Positions 63,354 through 64,000 of a DNA stretch of 64,000 nucleotides are shown here, one piece after another. A program made the position numbers and the translations under genes. Position 1 is the first letter of the stretch, and each line of letters begins with the position of its first letter. Source of the DNA: Fodinicurvata sediminis DSM 21159 (lineage in GTDB: Bacteria; Pseudomonadota; Alphaproteobacteria; Kiloniellales; DSM-21159). Location of the stretch: the NCBI RefSeq assembly GCF_000420625.1, contig NZ_ATVH01000014.1:124001-188000 (forward strand), given 5' to 3'. The notes under the pieces are model-generated. The model did no database searches. It was not told the DNA's origin and was given only the letters and a program-made list of their open reading frames with translations.

Positions 63354-64000
63354 TCACAGTCGCCGTGCTAATCGCGGATCAAGAGCGTCGCGCAGACCAT
63401 CTCCCAGGAGATTCACGGCCAGAACAGCGAGCGATAGAAAGAAACCAGGAAAGAGAATTATGAAGGGTGCGGACTGAAAATAGGTCCGCCCCTCAGCCAT
63501 AATATTTCCCCAACTCGGGATTTCCGGAGGTGTACCTGCACCGATAAAGGAGAGGATAGCTTCCAGGATCATGGCAGATGCAAAGATGTAGGTTCCCTGC
63601 ACAAGCAACGGAGCAAGTGTGTTCGGAAGTATATGTCGTATCAGAATACGTAGAAGGGGCGTGCCACTGGACACGGCTGCTTCGACATATGGTTCTTCTC
63701 GTAAACTGAGGACTAGGCTTCGAACCAGACGGACCACTCTTGGTATTTCAGCAATGGCAATCGCCATAATCACGTTCTGAATACTAGCGCCAGCCAGTGC
63801 CATTAAGGCGATGGCGAGCAACACAGGTGGAATGGACATCAGTCCGTCCATGATCCGCATTACAATGGCGTCAAACCAACGAAGAAAACCTGTCAATAAA
63901 CCTATGGCCAAACCGACGCTGATACTAATAGCAGCAACCCCAACACCGACGAGCAGGGATATCTTTGAGCCGTGAACAACACGGCTATAGAGATCCCTAC
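63354..64000 (-). CDS. dppC: peptide ABC transporter permease (DppC-like), 5' end outside window
   Basis: At least 215 codons. The BPD_transp_1 loop motif [21 protein letters not shown] and a [11 protein letters not shown]-type family start region (read off the right edge as [12 protein letters not shown]) identify the DppC/OppC subunit with the EAA motif contacting the ATPases. About five hydrophobic helices visible. Reads in from beyond the right edge; a dppB and a binding protein presumably lie there. Confidence 0.9.
   Translation of the reverse strand, partial: RDLYSRVVHGSKISLLVGVGVAAISISVGLAIGLLTGFLRWFDAIVMRIMDGLMSIPPVLLAIALMALAGASIQNVIMAIAIAEIPRVVRLVRSLVLSLREEPYVEAAVSSGTPLLRILIRHILPNTLAPLLVQGTYIFASAMILEAILSFIGAGTPPEIPSWGNIMAEGRTYFQSAPFIILFPGFFLSLAVLAVNLLGDGLRDALDPRLARRL

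Noticed and set aside
1-64000. CRISPR arrays, transposases, integrases, rRNA genes
   Set aside because: Scanned by eye on both strands; no regularly spaced repeats, recombinase motifs or rRNA-like stretches were seen.

Overview
The window is chromosomal DNA of a GC-rich alphaproteobacterium. The evidence is the aerobic (CobN-type) cobalamin pathway under a B12 riboswitch, a full-length S10-spc-alpha ribosomal protein run with alphaproteobacterial features, Coq7, and many ABC, TRAP and TTT uptake systems. Rhodospirillales or a near relative (a Fodinicurvata- or Rhodovibrio-like marine or saline organism) fits best, but the genus is a guess. I see no rRNA, CRISPR array, prophage or insertion sequence.

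1-7030: a minus-strand cobalamin operon cobP-cobW-cobN-cobO-cobQ (cobQ runs off the left edge), headed by a cobalamin riboswitch and a candidate promoter. 7030-14340: mixed genes. These are a secreted four-cysteine protein, an orphan Mla-type ABC ATPase lacking two catalytic residues, an XRE regulator, a Tat/lipobox I78-inhibitor-like protein behind a ThDP enzyme, nicotinamidase, a YrhK-type membrane protein, speD-speE for spermidine synthesis, and bioY.

14440-30140: the translation block on the minus strand: tRNA-Tyr, tRNA-Gly, tuf, then rpsJ through rplQ in the classical order including secY, adk and rpoA. Two hairpin terminators and a good sigma70-like promoter inside the run suggest separate transcription units. 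The tRNA-Tyr/tRNA-Gly/rlmB neighbourhood of tuf is the one usually found at the second tuf copy, which suggests a past exchange between tuf loci.

30300-41310: rlmB, then an amine/amino-acid degradation region. It holds an XRE-cupin regulator divergent from a class III aminotransferase, alanine dehydrogenase, a PuuB-like oxidase, a PuuA-like glutamine synthetase homologue, a MocR regulator divergent from a threonine-dehydratase-like enzyme, and a second class III aminotransferase. Together they could gamma-glutamylate or transaminate amines onto pyruvate and recycle the alanine. 41340-48930: housekeeping and small proteins (SnoaL-like, VTT membrane protein, DsbB, Coq7, HNH endonuclease, carboxylesterase, AlkA-like glycosylase, GluQ-RS, PAS_5 protein, ACT-like protein, GNAT).

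49070-58040: organic-acid uptake and breakdown. A TAXI-TRAP system runs into a convergent TctCBA operon led by a GntR regulator, which is divergent from an HMG-CoA lyase and a class III CoA-transferase that overlap. Two GntR-type operators sit in the 62-bp divergent gap. 58050-60850: a methyltransferase, ArfB, a decayed GNAT gene and a GcvT-family enzyme preceded by an apparently structured leader. 61000-64000: an AT-rich spacer and a lower-GC dipeptide/oligopeptide ABC operon (dppF-dppD-dppC, truncated by the right edge), probably acquired separately.
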